From Candidatus Dactylopiibacterium sp. (GTDB lineage: Bacteria > Pseudomonadota > Gammaproteobacteria > Burkholderiales > Rhodocyclaceae): a stretch of DNA of 64,000 nucleotides. The translations under genes and the position numbers were made by a program. Within the stretch, counting starts at the first letter, position 1; each line of letters opens with the position of its first letter. Positions 17,599-25,749 of this stretch are shown piece after piece. Location of the stretch: NCBI GenBank assembly GCA_031119555.1, contig JAVHXQ010000008.1:1-64000 (forward strand), given 5' to 3'. The notes under the pieces are model-generated. The model searched no databases. It was given only the letters and a program-made list of their open reading frames with translations, and was not told the origin of the DNA.

Positions 17599-17719
17599 GA
17601 TGTCGGCTCCGGCTGGAAGAGAGGTCAGCATTCCGCTGACTTCAGCTTGGTTGCCGTGCGCGCGCTCTGCCAGCGGGGACTGCGGGTCTTGCCCGAACGA
17701 CCGGGGTGGCGCGGGGGCT

Positions 17720-18376
17720 TCAGACGCCGGTGCGCTCGCCCCAGATGATGCGGTGCATCTGCAACTGCATGCGCACCGGCAGGCGGTCGCGCAGGATCCA
17801 GGCGGCGAGTGCCTGCGGATCGACCTGACCCGCGGCGGGAGACAGCAGCACCGTGCAGCGCTCGCCGAGGGCGTGCTCGCGAATGGCGTCGCAAGCCCAG
17901 GCGTAGTCCTCGGCGGAGGCGATGATGATCTTGATCTCGTCGTTCCTGCCGAGATGGACGAGGTTGCTCCAGAGGTTCTTGTCGGCTTCGCCCGACCCCG
18001 GGGCCTTGAGATCCATGATGCGCGAAACGCGCGGATCGACCTCGCTCACGTCGAGCGCGCCGCTGGTTTCGAGCGACACGGAATAGCCCGCGTCGCACAG
18101 CGCGCGCAGCAGGTCGAGGCAAGGCTTCTGGGCGAGCGGTTCGCCTCCCGTGACACACACGTGGTGCGCGCCGTGGCTGGCGACTTCGGCAAGGATGTCG
18201 TCGAGCTGTCGCATCTGACCACCCGTGAAGGCGTATTCCGTGTCACACCACACGCAGCGCAGCGGGCAGCCGGTGAGGCGCACGAACACCGTGGGCAGCC
18301 CGACGCGCGTGGATTCGCCCTGCAGCGAGTGGAAGATCTCGCTGATGCGCAGACGGATCGGGCGGGAGGGTGTCAT
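17720..18376 (-). CDS. queE: 7-carboxy-7-deazaguanine synthase
   Basis: 218 residues. The radical SAM cluster cysteines are Cys37, Cys41 and Cys44 (GCPLRCVWCDTEY), preceded by the QueE-specific SLQGEST. VTGGEPLAQ is the SAM-binding motif and the C-terminus ends LQMHRIIWG. It converts 6-carboxytetrahydropterin to CDG, the third step to preQ0 and queuosine. In many proteobacteria queE sits with queC directly after cpoB; here it follows cpoB, but queC is about 13 kb away at 31.1 kb and on the opposite strand. Confidence 0.92.
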   Translation of the reverse strand: MTPSRPIRLRISEIFHSLQGESTRVGLPTVFVRLTGCPLRCVWCDTEYAFTGGQMRQLDDILAEVASHGAHHVCVTGGEPLAQKPCLDLLRALCDAGYSVSLETSGALDVSEVDPRVSRIMDLKAPGSGEADKNLWSNLVHLGRNDEIKIIIASAEDYAWACDAIREHALGERCTVLLSPAAGQVDPQALAAWILRDRLPVRMQLQMHRIIWGERTGV

Positions 18377-18470
18377 GGTGCGTGGTACGGCTGGGGAAGG
18401 GGCGTGCGACGTCCGGCGGGTGGCGGAGCGGGACGGCCCTTGGCCGCCCCGGGGTGCCGGAAGCCGTCGG

Positions 18471-19232
18471 CTATTTCTTGAGGCGCTGACGGGCCGTCTT
18501 GGCGGCTTCGCTGTCGGGATAGCTCGCCACGAGCTTTTCTAGCGTGGCGCGCGAGGTCTTGGCCGCGCCGGCGGCCTGCTCGGCATTGGCCTGGCCCAGC
18601 AGGGCGTCGGGCGCGAGCGCGTCCTGCGGCCAGTTCTGCACGAGGCGGGCGTAGAACTCCTTGGCGCCGGCGTAATCCTTGGTCTGGGAGAGCGCGGCGC
18701 CGGTCCAGAAGTGGGCGCCCGACTGGAAGTTGCTCCGGGGCCAGGTCTGGATGAACTTCTTGAAGGCCACCACGGCCTCGGCATACTTGCCGCCGCGCAT
18801 GATGTTGATGGCGGCCTCGTAGTCGCGTGCTTCCTGGGCCGGGTCGGCCGCGCGGGGCTCGGAGGCCGCGGCGGAAGGTGCGGAGGCGTCGGCGACGGGA
18901 ACCGCCGCGGTTTCGAGCCTGCGCAGGCGCGTATCGAGGTCGACGTAGAAATCCTGCTGACGCTTGCTGGTCTGATCGCCAGAGTTGGTGAGCAACTCGG
19001 CCTGGCCGCGCAGCTGGGCGACTTCCTGGCGCAGGCGCTCGATCTGGGCGTTCAGGTCGAGGATGGCGCGGGTATTGGTGTCGGTCGCGGCCTCGAGCTT
19101 CTGCAGGCGCGCTTCGTGCTCCTGCCTGAGCTGATCGATGCGGCGGCGCGCTTCGTCATCGTCGAACAGCGCGGCATGGGCCGGCAGGGCGGTGGCGAGC
19201 GTTACGGCAAGGAACAGGTCGCGCAGTTTCAT
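18471..19232 (-). CDS. cpoB: Cell division coordinator CpoB (YbgF)
   Basis: 253 residues: signal peptide to about residue 20 (ALPAHA), a coiled-coil segment at about 25-105 that trimerises in the family, a short Ala/Ser/Pro linker, and TPR repeats from about 130 to the end (YEAAINIMRGGKYAEAVVAFKKFI). CpoB is periplasmic, binds TolA and adjusts PBP1b activity during constriction. The ATG at 19232 has GGAG about nine bases upstream; an ATG five codons earlier would blunt the signal peptide. It is the last Tol-Pal gene, with queE following. Confidence 0.9.
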   Translation of the reverse strand: MKLRDLFLAVTLATALPAHAALFDDDEARRRIDQLRQEHEARLQKLEAATDTNTRAILDLNAQIERLRQEVAQLRGQAELLTNSGDQTSKRQQDFYVDLDTRLRRLETAAVPVADASAPSAAASEPRAADPAQEARDYEAAINIMRGGKYAEAVVAFKKFIQTWPRSNFQSGAHFWTGAALSQTKDYAGAKEFYARLVQNWPQDALAPDALLGQANAEQAAGAAKTSRATLEKLVASYPDSEAAKTARQRLKK

Positions 19233-19341
19233 CCGGGGCGTCTCCACGAAAAGCGGGAAGCGGGCCGGAGCCCGCTTCCGGGTACAGCATGCGCGCAGAC
19301 GCGGCTGGCCGTGCCTGCGCGGTGTTCAGGCCAGAGCCTGA

Positions 19342-19869
19342 TCAGTTGCCGTAGACCAGATCGGCGCGACGGTTTTCCGCCCAGGCGGCTTCGTCGTTGC
19401 CGGTGGCCTTGGGCTTTTCTTCGCCCAGGCTGACGGCTTCAACCTGGTCTTCCTTGACGCCCAGCAGCTTCAGGTTGTTCTTGACGGCGTCGGCACGCTT
19501 CTGGCCCAGGGCCAGGTTGTATTCACGCGAACCGCGTTCGTCGGTGTTGCCCTGAATCAGGACCTTGGCGTTGGCGTTGGCCTTCAGGTACATGGAGTGG
19601 GCTTCGATGACGCTCACGTAGTCCAGGGGAATCGCGAAGCTGTCGAAATCGAAGTAGATGCTGCGCTTTTGCAGCAGCGGGATCTTGTTCAGCGCGTCGG
19701 CGTCCTTGAACGGGTCGGTCTTCGCCACAGCCACGGGCTTCGGAGCGATGTCGGACTTCGGTGCGGCGGCTTGGGCCGGGGCCTTTTCCTGCACCGGAGC
19801 GGTCGGGGTGCTCGAGCAGGCTGCCAGCAGAGCGGCCAGGGTGGCGGTTACGATAAGCGACTTCTTCAT
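19342..19869 (-). CDS. pal: Peptidoglycan-associated lipoprotein Pal
   Basis: 175 residues. The lipobox LLAA-C places the acylated cysteine at Cys18. An Ala/Pro-rich tether follows, then an OmpA-like peptidoglycan-binding domain from about 75 (YFDFDSFAIP, GNTDERGSREYNLALGQKRADAV) holding the Asp and Arg that bind diaminopimelate. It anchors the outer membrane to the wall and interacts with TolB. AGGAG sits six bases before the ATG at 19869. It is flanked by tolB upstream and cpoB downstream on the same strand. Confidence 0.95.
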   Translation of the reverse strand: MKKSLIVTATLAALLAACSSTPTAPVQEKAPAQAAAPKSDIAPKPVAVAKTDPFKDADALNKIPLLQKRSIYFDFDSFAIPLDYVSVIEAHSMYLKANANAKVLIQGNTDERGSREYNLALGQKRADAVKNNLKLLGVKEDQVEAVSLGEEKPKATGNDEAAWAENRRADLVYGN

Positions 19870-19922
19870 GCGTTTCTCCTGAGTCCTAAAGGGAACTGAC
19901 AATAATTATTGCGACGAAAACT

Positions 19923-21206
19923 CTACTTCTCAAAAGGTCCCCAGGTCGGCTCACGCACGTCACCGGCCCGGTTGTTGAGGCGGTAGCGCGTGCGGCCATC
20001 GGTGGAGACGACCGACAATACGCCGCGGCCGCCGACCTCTGTTGCGTACAGGATCGTGCGGCCATCGGGCGCAAAGCTGGGTGATTCATCACGTACCGAC
20101 TCGGTCAGGATCTGGGTCTGCTGGCTGGCCAGATCCATCATGGTGACCTGGAAGCCGCTGTTGCTACGCGAAACGTAGACCAGAGTCTTGCCATCTGCCG
20201 ATATGCGCGGGGTCACATTGTACGCTCCAGAGAAGCTTACGCGCTGGGCATTTCCACCTTGCGCGCCGACTTTGTAGATCTGCGGGCTGCCGCCCCGGTC
20301 GGACGTGAAGTAGATCGTGCCGCCGTCGGGCGACCACTGCGGTTCGGTGTCGATGCCGTTGCTGCTCATGAGGCGGCGCAGGCCCGAGCCGTCGGCGTTG
20401 ACGACGTAGATCTGCGAGAGGCCGTCCTTGGTCAGCGTGAGCGCGAGACGGCTGCCATCCGGCGACCAGGCGGGCGCCGAGTTGGAACCCTTGTAATTGG
20501 CCAGCGTGATGCGGCGGCCCGTGGCGAGCGTGGCGACATACACGATGGGCTTCTTTTTCTCGAAGCTCACGTAGGCGATCTTGCTGCCGTCGGGCGACCA
20601 GGTCGGCGACATGATGGGCTCGTCGGAGAGCAGGGCCGGGACCGGATTCTCGCCGTCGAAGTCGGCGATCTTGAGCTGGTAGCGACGGCCTGTCTTTTCG
20701 ACGTAGGCAATCCGCGTGGAGAAGATGCCGGGCTGGCCAATGAGCTTTTCGTAGATCTTGTTGGCGATGTGGTGGGCCAGCGCGCGCGTCTGGTTCGGAT
20801 TCACCGAGACCTTCAGCGACAGCAGCTCGCCCGCGCGGGGCACGTCGTGCAGCCGGAAGCGGACGTCCACGAGCCCGCCCGTGCCCTGGGCAACCGAGCC
20901 CACGAGCAGCGCGTCGGCGCCGATGCCGCGCCAGGCGGCGTAGTCGGGCGCCATGTTCTCGACGCCCTGCAGGCCGCCTTGATCGATGCTGCGGAAAAGC
21001 CCCGTGAGTTCGAGATCCTTGCGCACGATGGCGGTCAGATCGCCGCCCTGGAGCAGGTTCTCTCCCGTGAAATGGGTGATCGTGATCGGAATCCGGTCGG
21101 CGCCGGCGCCGTAGATCTCCACGTTGAGCTGGGCCTGCGCGAAGGGCGCCAGCAGGCAGCCCAGCAGGAGGGTGACAAGGGTCATCAGGCGGTGGATTGG
21201 CTTCAT
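19923..21206 (-). CDS. tolB: Tol-Pal system periplasmic protein TolB
   Basis: 427 residues: signal peptide to about residue 26, an N-terminal TolB domain (IYGAGADRIPITITHF), then a six-bladed beta-propeller with repeated SPDG motifs (WSPDGSKIAYVS, WSPDGSRLALTL, WSPDGGTIYFTS, FAPDGRTILYAT). It carries signals between TolA and Pal. The start at 21206 removes an upstream extension without a signal peptide. It lies 28 bases after the tolA stop and 53 before the pal start. Confidence 0.95.
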   Translation of the reverse strand: MKPIHRLMTLVTLLLGCLLAPFAQAQLNVEIYGAGADRIPITITHFTGENLLQGGDLTAIVRKDLELTGLFRSIDQGGLQGVENMAPDYAAWRGIGADALLVGSVAQGTGGLVDVRFRLHDVPRAGELLSLKVSVNPNQTRALAHHIANKIYEKLIGQPGIFSTRIAYVEKTGRRYQLKIADFDGENPVPALLSDEPIMSPTWSPDGSKIAYVSFEKKKPIVYVATLATGRRITLANYKGSNSAPAWSPDGSRLALTLTKDGLSQIYVVNADGSGLRRLMSSNGIDTEPQWSPDGGTIYFTSDRGGSPQIYKVGAQGGNAQRVSFSGAYNVTPRISADGKTLVYVSRSNSGFQVTMMDLASQQTQILTESVRDESPSFAPDGRTILYATEVGGRGVLSVVSTDGRTRYRLNNRAGDVREPTWGPFEK

Positions 21207-21234
21207 CGGATCACTCGCTGGGTAAAGACGGGGC

Positions 21235-22080
21235 TCACTGATTCTGGGTCGGGAAGAACGTGAAGTTGAGATCACGCTGGAAGACTTCGTTCTTCTCGGG
21301 TTTGGGCAGTGGGGAAGATTTCAGGATGGCACGCCGCACGGCTTCTTCCAGTGCGGCATTGCCGGTGTTGGAAACCAGTCTGGGCTCCCCCAGCACTTCG
21401 CCCGTGGGGAGCAGCTGGATGCGGAAGACGAGTTTCGGGTTGCCCGCCACGCCGGGCGGCAGGATCAGGTTGGAACGAACCTTCTGGCTGATGCGCGCGA
21501 TCCAGTCGGCTTCGGCGCGCCCGCGCGAGGCGAGGCTGGCCTCGGCATCCAGACGGGCGTTGAGCGCGGCGCTTTCCTGCGCCGCGCGGGCGTGGTCGTT
21601 CGCTTCGCGCACGCGCTGCTGCTCGCGATTGAGCAGGCGCTCCATGTCGGTCATCTGCGGCTTCGGCTCGGGTTTGGGCTCGGGTTTCTTTTCCGGCTTG
21701 GGCTCGGGCTTTTTCTCCGGTTTCGGTTCTGGCTTGGGGTCTGGCTTCTTCTCGGGTTTGGGCGGCTCGGGCTTCTTTTCCGGCTGCTTGAGCGCGATGT
21801 CCGGCTTGGGGGCGGGTTTGGGCTCGGGAGCCTTCTCGACCACCGGTGCCGGCTTGGGGGCTTCCTTCACGGGCTCCGGTTCGGGCTGGGGCTCGGGCGC
21901 GGCGCGAGGCGTCGGCGCGGCGGGTTCGGCGCGCACGAGAGCCACGCTGACCGGCTCGGGCGCGCGGTGTTGCCATTGCATCCCCCAGAACAGGGCTGCG
22001 ACCAGCACGGCGTGCATCAGCACGCTGAAGACCGCCGAGGCCCATTTGCCGGGCTGCGGCCGCTTGAAAGGGTGTTCCAT
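21235..22080 (-). CDS. tolA: TolA with a Pro-Lys-Glu-rich central domain
   Basis: 281 residues. One membrane span lies at about 13-34. A long charged, proline-rich middle (about 58-142) replaces the Ala/Lys helix of enterobacterial TolA. A coiled segment follows at about 143-195, and a C-terminal TonB-like domain (IARISQKVRSNLILPP, VFRIQLLPTGEVL) binds TolB and Pal. It spans the periplasm and couples TolQR energy to the outer membrane. It starts nine bases after the tolR stop. TonB is the main alternative but the operon settles it. Confidence 0.92.
   Translation of the reverse strand: MEHPFKRPQPGKWASAVFSVLMHAVLVAALFWGMQWQHRAPEPVSVALVRAEPAAPTPRAAPEPQPEPEPVKEAPKPAPVVEKAPEPKPAPKPDIALKQPEKKPEPPKPEKKPDPKPEPKPEKKPEPKPEKKPEPKPEPKPQMTDMERLLNREQQRVREANDHARAAQESAALNARLDAEASLASRGRAEADWIARISQKVRSNLILPPGVAGNPKLVFRIQLLPTGEVLGEPRLVSNTGNAALEEAVRRAILKSSPLPKPEKNEVFQRDLNFTFFPTQNQ
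21655..21786 (-). repeat. Degenerate PEKKPEPK-type repeat inside tolA
   Basis: Codons 99-142 of tolA encode irregular copies of PEKKPEPKP and PEPKP. Such runs favour a stiff polyproline II rod rather than the alpha-helix seen in enterobacterial TolA, and they make the stretch prone to length change. Confidence 0.75.
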
Positions 22081-22089
22081 CCGGCTCGA

Positions 22090-22497
22090 TTACTGTGTGG
22101 TCGTGACCAGCAGCCCGACCTTGCTGATGTTGTTGCGCTGGAGCAGATCCATGACCTTCATGACCGCCTCGTAGCGCACGCTCTTCTCGGCTTCGATCAC
22201 CACCGCGCGCTCGGGGTTCGCCGCCTGGGCGCCGCGCACGTGTTCGAGCAGGCTCTGCTCGGACACAGATGGCAGCTTGGTCTGCGTTTCGTCGTCGGCA
22301 TAGTCGTAGCGATCCATGCCGCGCACCGAGATCTTGAGCGGGTTGCTCCTCGCCTGCGAAGCCTTCGCCACGCTCGGCAGATCAATGGTGCCGCTGGGCA
22401 TCATGGGGGCCGTGACCATGAAGATCACGAGCAGCACCAGCATCACGTCGATGTAAGGCACGACGTTGATCTGGTTCATCACGCGGCGTTGGCGCAT
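22090..22497 (-). CDS. tolR: TolR, ExbD-like energy-transducing protein
   Basis: 135 residues with one membrane helix near the N-terminus (NVVPYIDVMLVLLVIFMVTAPMM). It contains the essential Asp of the proton path (Asp in YIDVMLV), and a periplasmic ExbD domain follows. It works with TolQ as a proton-driven motor acting on TolA. The start is three bases after tolQ's stop, so the genes are coupled. Confidence 0.94.
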   Translation of the reverse strand: MRQRRVMNQINVVPYIDVMLVLLVIFMVTAPMMPSGTIDLPSVAKASQARSNPLKISVRGMDRYDYADDETQTKLPSVSEQSLLEHVRGAQAANPERAVVIEAEKSVRYEAVMKVMDLLQRNNISKVGLLVTTTQ

Positions 22498-22500
22498 GGC

Positions 22501-23178
22501 TTATCTCACCTGACGCTGGAGAATGTTGGAGAACTCTTCGATGAAACTCTCAAAACGGATCGAGAGCCGGTCGACTTCATGGATGTAGCGGTTGTAGGCG
22601 ACGACCGCCGGGATGGCCGCGAAGAGGCCGATCGCCGTGGCGACGAGCGCCTCGGCGATGCCGGGCGCGACGTGCGCGAGCGTCGCGGTGCCCACGTCGC
22701 CGAGTCCGCGGAAGGCGTTCATGATGCCCCACACCGTGCCGAAAAGCCCCACGTAAGGGCTGACCGAGCCCACCGAGGCGAGGAAGGCCAGATGCGCTTC
22801 GAGATCGTCGATCTCGCGCTGATAGGTGGCACGCATGGCGCGGCGCGCGCCGTTGATGATGTCGGAGGACTCGAAGGTTTTCTGCCCGTGCAGCTTCGAG
22901 AACTCCCGGAAGCCTGATTCGAAGATGCGCGCCAGGGGGCCGGCGTCGTCGCGGTTCTGGGAAACGTTGCGGTAAAGCTGCACCAGATCGGAGCCGCTCC
23001 AGAACTGTTGCTCGAATTCGGTTGTCTCAGACCGTGCGGCGCGGATCGCGAACCCCTTGCGGAAGATCCAGTACCACGACATGAACGACACGCCGGCCAG
23101 GATGGCCATGACGAATTTGACCACCAGGCTGGCTTGGGCGATCAGGCTGAGGATGGACATGTCTCCGGAATGAATCAT
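22501..23178 (-). CDS. tolQ: TolQ, MotA/ExbB-type proton channel
   Basis: 225 residues with three membrane spans: near 12-35, and two in the C-terminal half within the MotA_ExbB signature (VGLFGTVWGIMNAFRGLG and GIAEALVATAIGLFAAIPAVVAYN). It forms the pentameric channel around TolR. The ATG at 23178 overlaps the ybgC stop as ATGA, suggesting coupling; an ATG at 23160 with GGAG very close by is possible and would shorten it by six residues. Confidence 0.94.
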   Translation of the reverse strand: MIHSGDMSILSLIAQASLVVKFVMAILAGVSFMSWYWIFRKGFAIRAARSETTEFEQQFWSGSDLVQLYRNVSQNRDDAGPLARIFESGFREFSKLHGQKTFESSDIINGARRAMRATYQREIDDLEAHLAFLASVGSVSPYVGLFGTVWGIMNAFRGLGDVGTATLAHVAPGIAEALVATAIGLFAAIPAVVAYNRYIHEVDRLSIRFESFIEEFSNILQRQVR

Positions 23179-23597
23179 GCTTCGCTTTCAAGGAGGGTGC
23201 GCAGGAAATCGGGAATGCGGGTCGCGCGCCAGCGGCGCGCATCGAGGCAGGCGATGGTGATGGTGGCCGAGAAGAGGCGTTCGTTGTCACGCTGGATGTG
23301 CTGCTCGAACTTCAGGGATGCCGCTCTCATGTCTGTGACGGTGGTGAAGACCCGCAGGGCATCGTCAAGTTCCGCGCCCCGCAGGTAATCCGCCTCCACG
23401 TGGCGCACGACGAACACGATGCCGTGCTCGGCGGCCAGGTGGCGCTGATCGATGCCCAGGGTGCGCAAACGCTCGGTACGGGCGCGTTCGCAGAATTTCA
23501 GGTAGTTTGCGTAATAGACAACACCGCCGGCGTCGGTATCTTCATAGTATACGCGTACTGGCCAGACGGACGGTTCGGGACTGGTATTGTTAAACAT
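23175..23597 (-). CDS. ybgC: YbgC-type acyl-CoA thioesterase of the Tol-Pal operon
   Basis: 140 residues of the hot-dog 4HBT fold. The catalytic segment YYEDTDAGGVVYYANYLKF holds the conserved Asp and the D-x-G-x-V-Y-Y pattern, followed by ERARTE and a strand region ending in LKFEQHI. The family hydrolyses short-chain or phospholipid-linked acyl-CoA and associates with the acyl carrier protein. It is the first gene of the tol operon. ATG 23597 has AGGA five bases upstream; ATG 23603 is two codons earlier. The open frame upstream is not supported. Confidence 0.9.
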   Translation of the reverse strand: MFNNTSPEPSVWPVRVYYEDTDAGGVVYYANYLKFCERARTERLRTLGIDQRHLAAEHGIVFVVRHVEADYLRGAELDDALRVFTTVTDMRAASLKFEQHIQRDNERLFSATITIACLDARRWRATRIPDFLRTLLESEA

Positions 23598-23689
23598 TGC
23601 CATCCTGCTATTGTACCGCCCCGGACCAAGGGTTCCGAGAAGGCGGTCCGGACCAACAAGCGAGACTGAAGGGCTTGAATTCTGGGCCG

Positions 23690-23716
23690 GGCAGGGCAGA
23701 AGGCCCCGCCTTTTTT
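23690..23716 (+). terminator. Intrinsic terminator-like hairpin in the dksA leader
   Basis: GGCAGGGC pairs with GCCCCGCC over eight positions with one A-C mismatch, the loop is AGAAG, and six T residues follow. It ends 27 bases before the dksA start codon and is oriented with dksA. If dksA transcription starts in the divergent region upstream, this is a leader attenuator. Confidence 0.65.
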
Positions 23717-23743
23717 CAGTCCGATAACTATTGGAGGATCTCC

Positions 23744-24151
23744 ATGGCACTGACAGAAGCCGCTCTGCTGAAAATGCCCGAGGCGGACTACATGAACGCC
23801 CAGCAGCTCGCGTTTTTCCGCGACCGCCTGATTGCGATGCGCGACGAACTTCAGCTCAAGGTCGACGAAACCGTCGAGTACATGCGCGAGCAGGAAACCG
23901 TGGCGGACCCGGCCGACCGGGCCACGGTCGAGGAAGAACACGCCCTGGAACTGCGCACCCGCGACCGGGAACGCAAGCTCCTGAAGAAGATCGAACAGTC
24001 GCTCGCCCGGATCGCGGACGAATCCTACGGCTATTGTGAAGAGACCGGTGAGCCCATCGGTCTGGCGCGTCTTCTGGCGCGCCCGACGGCGACGCTGTCG
24101 GTTGAAGCCCAGGCCCGCCGCGAACGCCTGCAGAAAATGTACGCTGACTGA
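23744..24151 (+). CDS. dksA: RNA polymerase-binding factor DksA, single-cysteine type
   Basis: 135 residues. The coiled-coil tip Asp55 and Asp58 (DPADRA), which act at the RNA polymerase secondary channel, are intact. Of the four zinc ligands only Cys98 remains; the other positions are Thr101, Ser119 and Ala122 (YCEETGEPIG, then TLSVEAQ). Such zinc-poor forms are, to my knowledge, usual in betaproteobacteria and still work with ppGpp. GGAGG sits eight bases before the ATG at 23744. It is divergent from ybgC and behind a terminator-like hairpin. Confidence 0.93.
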   Translation: MALTEAALLKMPEADYMNAQQLAFFRDRLIAMRDELQLKVDETVEYMREQETVADPADRATVEEEHALELRTRDRERKLLKKIEQSLARIADESYGYCEETGEPIGLARLLARPTATLSVEAQARRERLQKMYAD

Positions 24152-24249
24152 CCCCGCCCGGAGCGCCTGGCGCTCCGGCGAGGCCGAAGAAGTTCGGCGT
24201 GGTGTCCGGGAGCGAACCTGCCCCAGGCACGCACGAGGTTGCAAAGACG

Positions 24250-25407
24250 ATGGTTTTACCTTTTTTCGGCAAGAAGCCGCACGCTGGCCGCAGTACCGAT
24301 TCCAGCCCCGATGTGCGGCGGGACGAGAGTTCCACATTCCTCGATTTCACGCGCACGGGTGACAGCCAGCGATCGCTCGCCGATGCCGCCGGCATGATCC
24401 GGGTGACCGAGGTTTCCATCGAAGACGTCGCCGCCGTCGAGGAAGCGGCGGTGCTGTACGCGAACGCCAGCGAACATGCCGCGCAGGCCGTGCTCGAAGA
24501 AGCCCTGCAAGGGGCGAGCCGGCGCTCCGAGCGGCTCTGGAACATGCTGTTCGATCTCTACCGCCTCATCGGCGACCCGGCCGCGTTCGAAGCGCGGGGC
24601 GTGATCTTCGCGCAGGAGTTCGAAAAATCCCCTCCGATCTGGCAAGGCGCCACGCCGGCCGCCCCCGCGGCGCGCGCGGTGGATGCCGCGCCGGCCGTGA
24701 ATCTGTCGGGGGCGCTGTCGTCCGCCGCGCGTAACCAGTTCGAGCAGCTGCTGCGCATCGGCGCCAAGACCGGCAAGCTGCGTATCGATTTCTCGCGTCT
24801 GCGCGGCATCGACGAGACGGGCTGCGAGTTGCTGGCCGAAACGCTCGACGCGCTGGCGCGTGCCCACGTCAAGGTCAGCCTGCTGGGCGCGCGCCACGCG
24901 CTCGACCTGATCCGGCCCCAGCTCGTCGTCGGCGAGCCGCAGGGCCGGGCCTTCTGGCGCTGCGCGCTGGCCATGCTGCAGCAGCTTGGCGAGGAAGGGC
25001 CCTTCGAAGACATGGCGGTCGATTTTGCGATCACGTTCGAAGAGTCTCCGCCCTCGTGGGTGCCGCCGGCCGAGACCGTCGCGGCAGAGGCCGAAGAGTC
25101 CCCGGTGCAGGCCGAGGAGCCCGCCGCGCCGGCAGGATTCGTGCTCGAAGGCATCGTCGCGGGGCCGCAGCCGGACGTGCTGCGCGAACTGGCCGACTAC
25201 GCCGCCGAGCGCACGCGCGTGGAGGTGGACGCCAGCGCCCTGCGCCGTCTCGAGTTCGTGAGTGCCGGTTCGCTGTTCAATCTCTTCGCGGGCTTCAAGA
25301 CCCAGGGCAAGCAGACCGTGATCCGGCATCCCAATGAAATGGTCGCCGCGCTCATGCGCGTGATGGGCATAGACCAGGTCGCCGAGATCGAATACCGCAA
25401 GCTCTGA
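24250..25407 (+). CDS. Protein with two STAS-like domains, function unknown
   Basis: 385 residues. A charged N-terminal part is followed by one STAS-like region at about 145-245 (KLRIDFSRLRGIDETGCELLAETLDALARAHVKVSLLG) and a second near the C-terminus at about 315-385 (RVEVDASALRRLEFVSAGSLFNLFAGFKTQGKQTVIRHPN). Between them is an acidic, Ala/Glu/Pro-rich linker. STAS domains bind nucleotides or partner proteins (anti-sigma antagonists, transporter tails). Neither copy shows the phosphorylatable Ser/Thr in the expected place unequivocally. It starts 98 bases after dksA, and the pair may be co-transcribed. The role is unknown. Confidence 0.78.
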   Translation: MVLPFFGKKPHAGRSTDSSPDVRRDESSTFLDFTRTGDSQRSLADAAGMIRVTEVSIEDVAAVEEAAVLYANASEHAAQAVLEEALQGASRRSERLWNMLFDLYRLIGDPAAFEARGVIFAQEFEKSPPIWQGATPAAPAARAVDAAPAVNLSGALSSAARNQFEQLLRIGAKTGKLRIDFSRLRGIDETGCELLAETLDALARAHVKVSLLGARHALDLIRPQLVVGEPQGRAFWRCALAMLQQLGEEGPFEDMAVDFAITFEESPPSWVPPAETVAAEAEESPVQAEEPAAPAGFVLEGIVAGPQPDVLRELADYAAERTRVEVDASALRRLEFVSAGSLFNLFAGFKTQGKQTVIRHPNEMVAALMRVMGIDQVAEIEYRKL

Positions 25408-25749
25408 GCCGCTGCGGCATCCTGCCCGGGTGCGGAACGCCGCGCCCGCAAGCTTCCCCCTCCCCGCTTTGTCAGGCCAGGCCGCACGCCCGCGCGGGGC
25501 CGGATCAGATGCGTGGCGCGTCCCTGCGCCGCGTGATCCGCCGGGGCGTCGGCGGGCACCTCCCGCCGCCGGAACCGGGTGGCCCTCTCGCGCGGGCAGA
25601 CCTCGCGCCGATGCTGGCGGGCGTGGCATGCGGCCGGGCGCATGCCGACGGCGTATCCTTGACGGGCGGCTCCGGGTACGACGGCGCAAGGTCTGCGTCC
25701 GCCGGGCATCCGGGCCTTTGCCCTCGCCGCCTTCGCACGCGGCCGCGCC
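25408..25749. other. 342-base gap with no recognisable gene
   Basis: All six frames are Arg/Pro/Ala-rich shadow readings. A TTGACG at about 25658 lacks a fitting -10 element at normal spacing. The promoter of the AEC transporter probably lies in the right half, but I cannot point to it. Confidence 0.5.

Noticed and set aside
24155-24185. GC hairpin between dksA and the STAS gene as a terminator
   Set aside because: The stem is good but no T tract follows on either strand.
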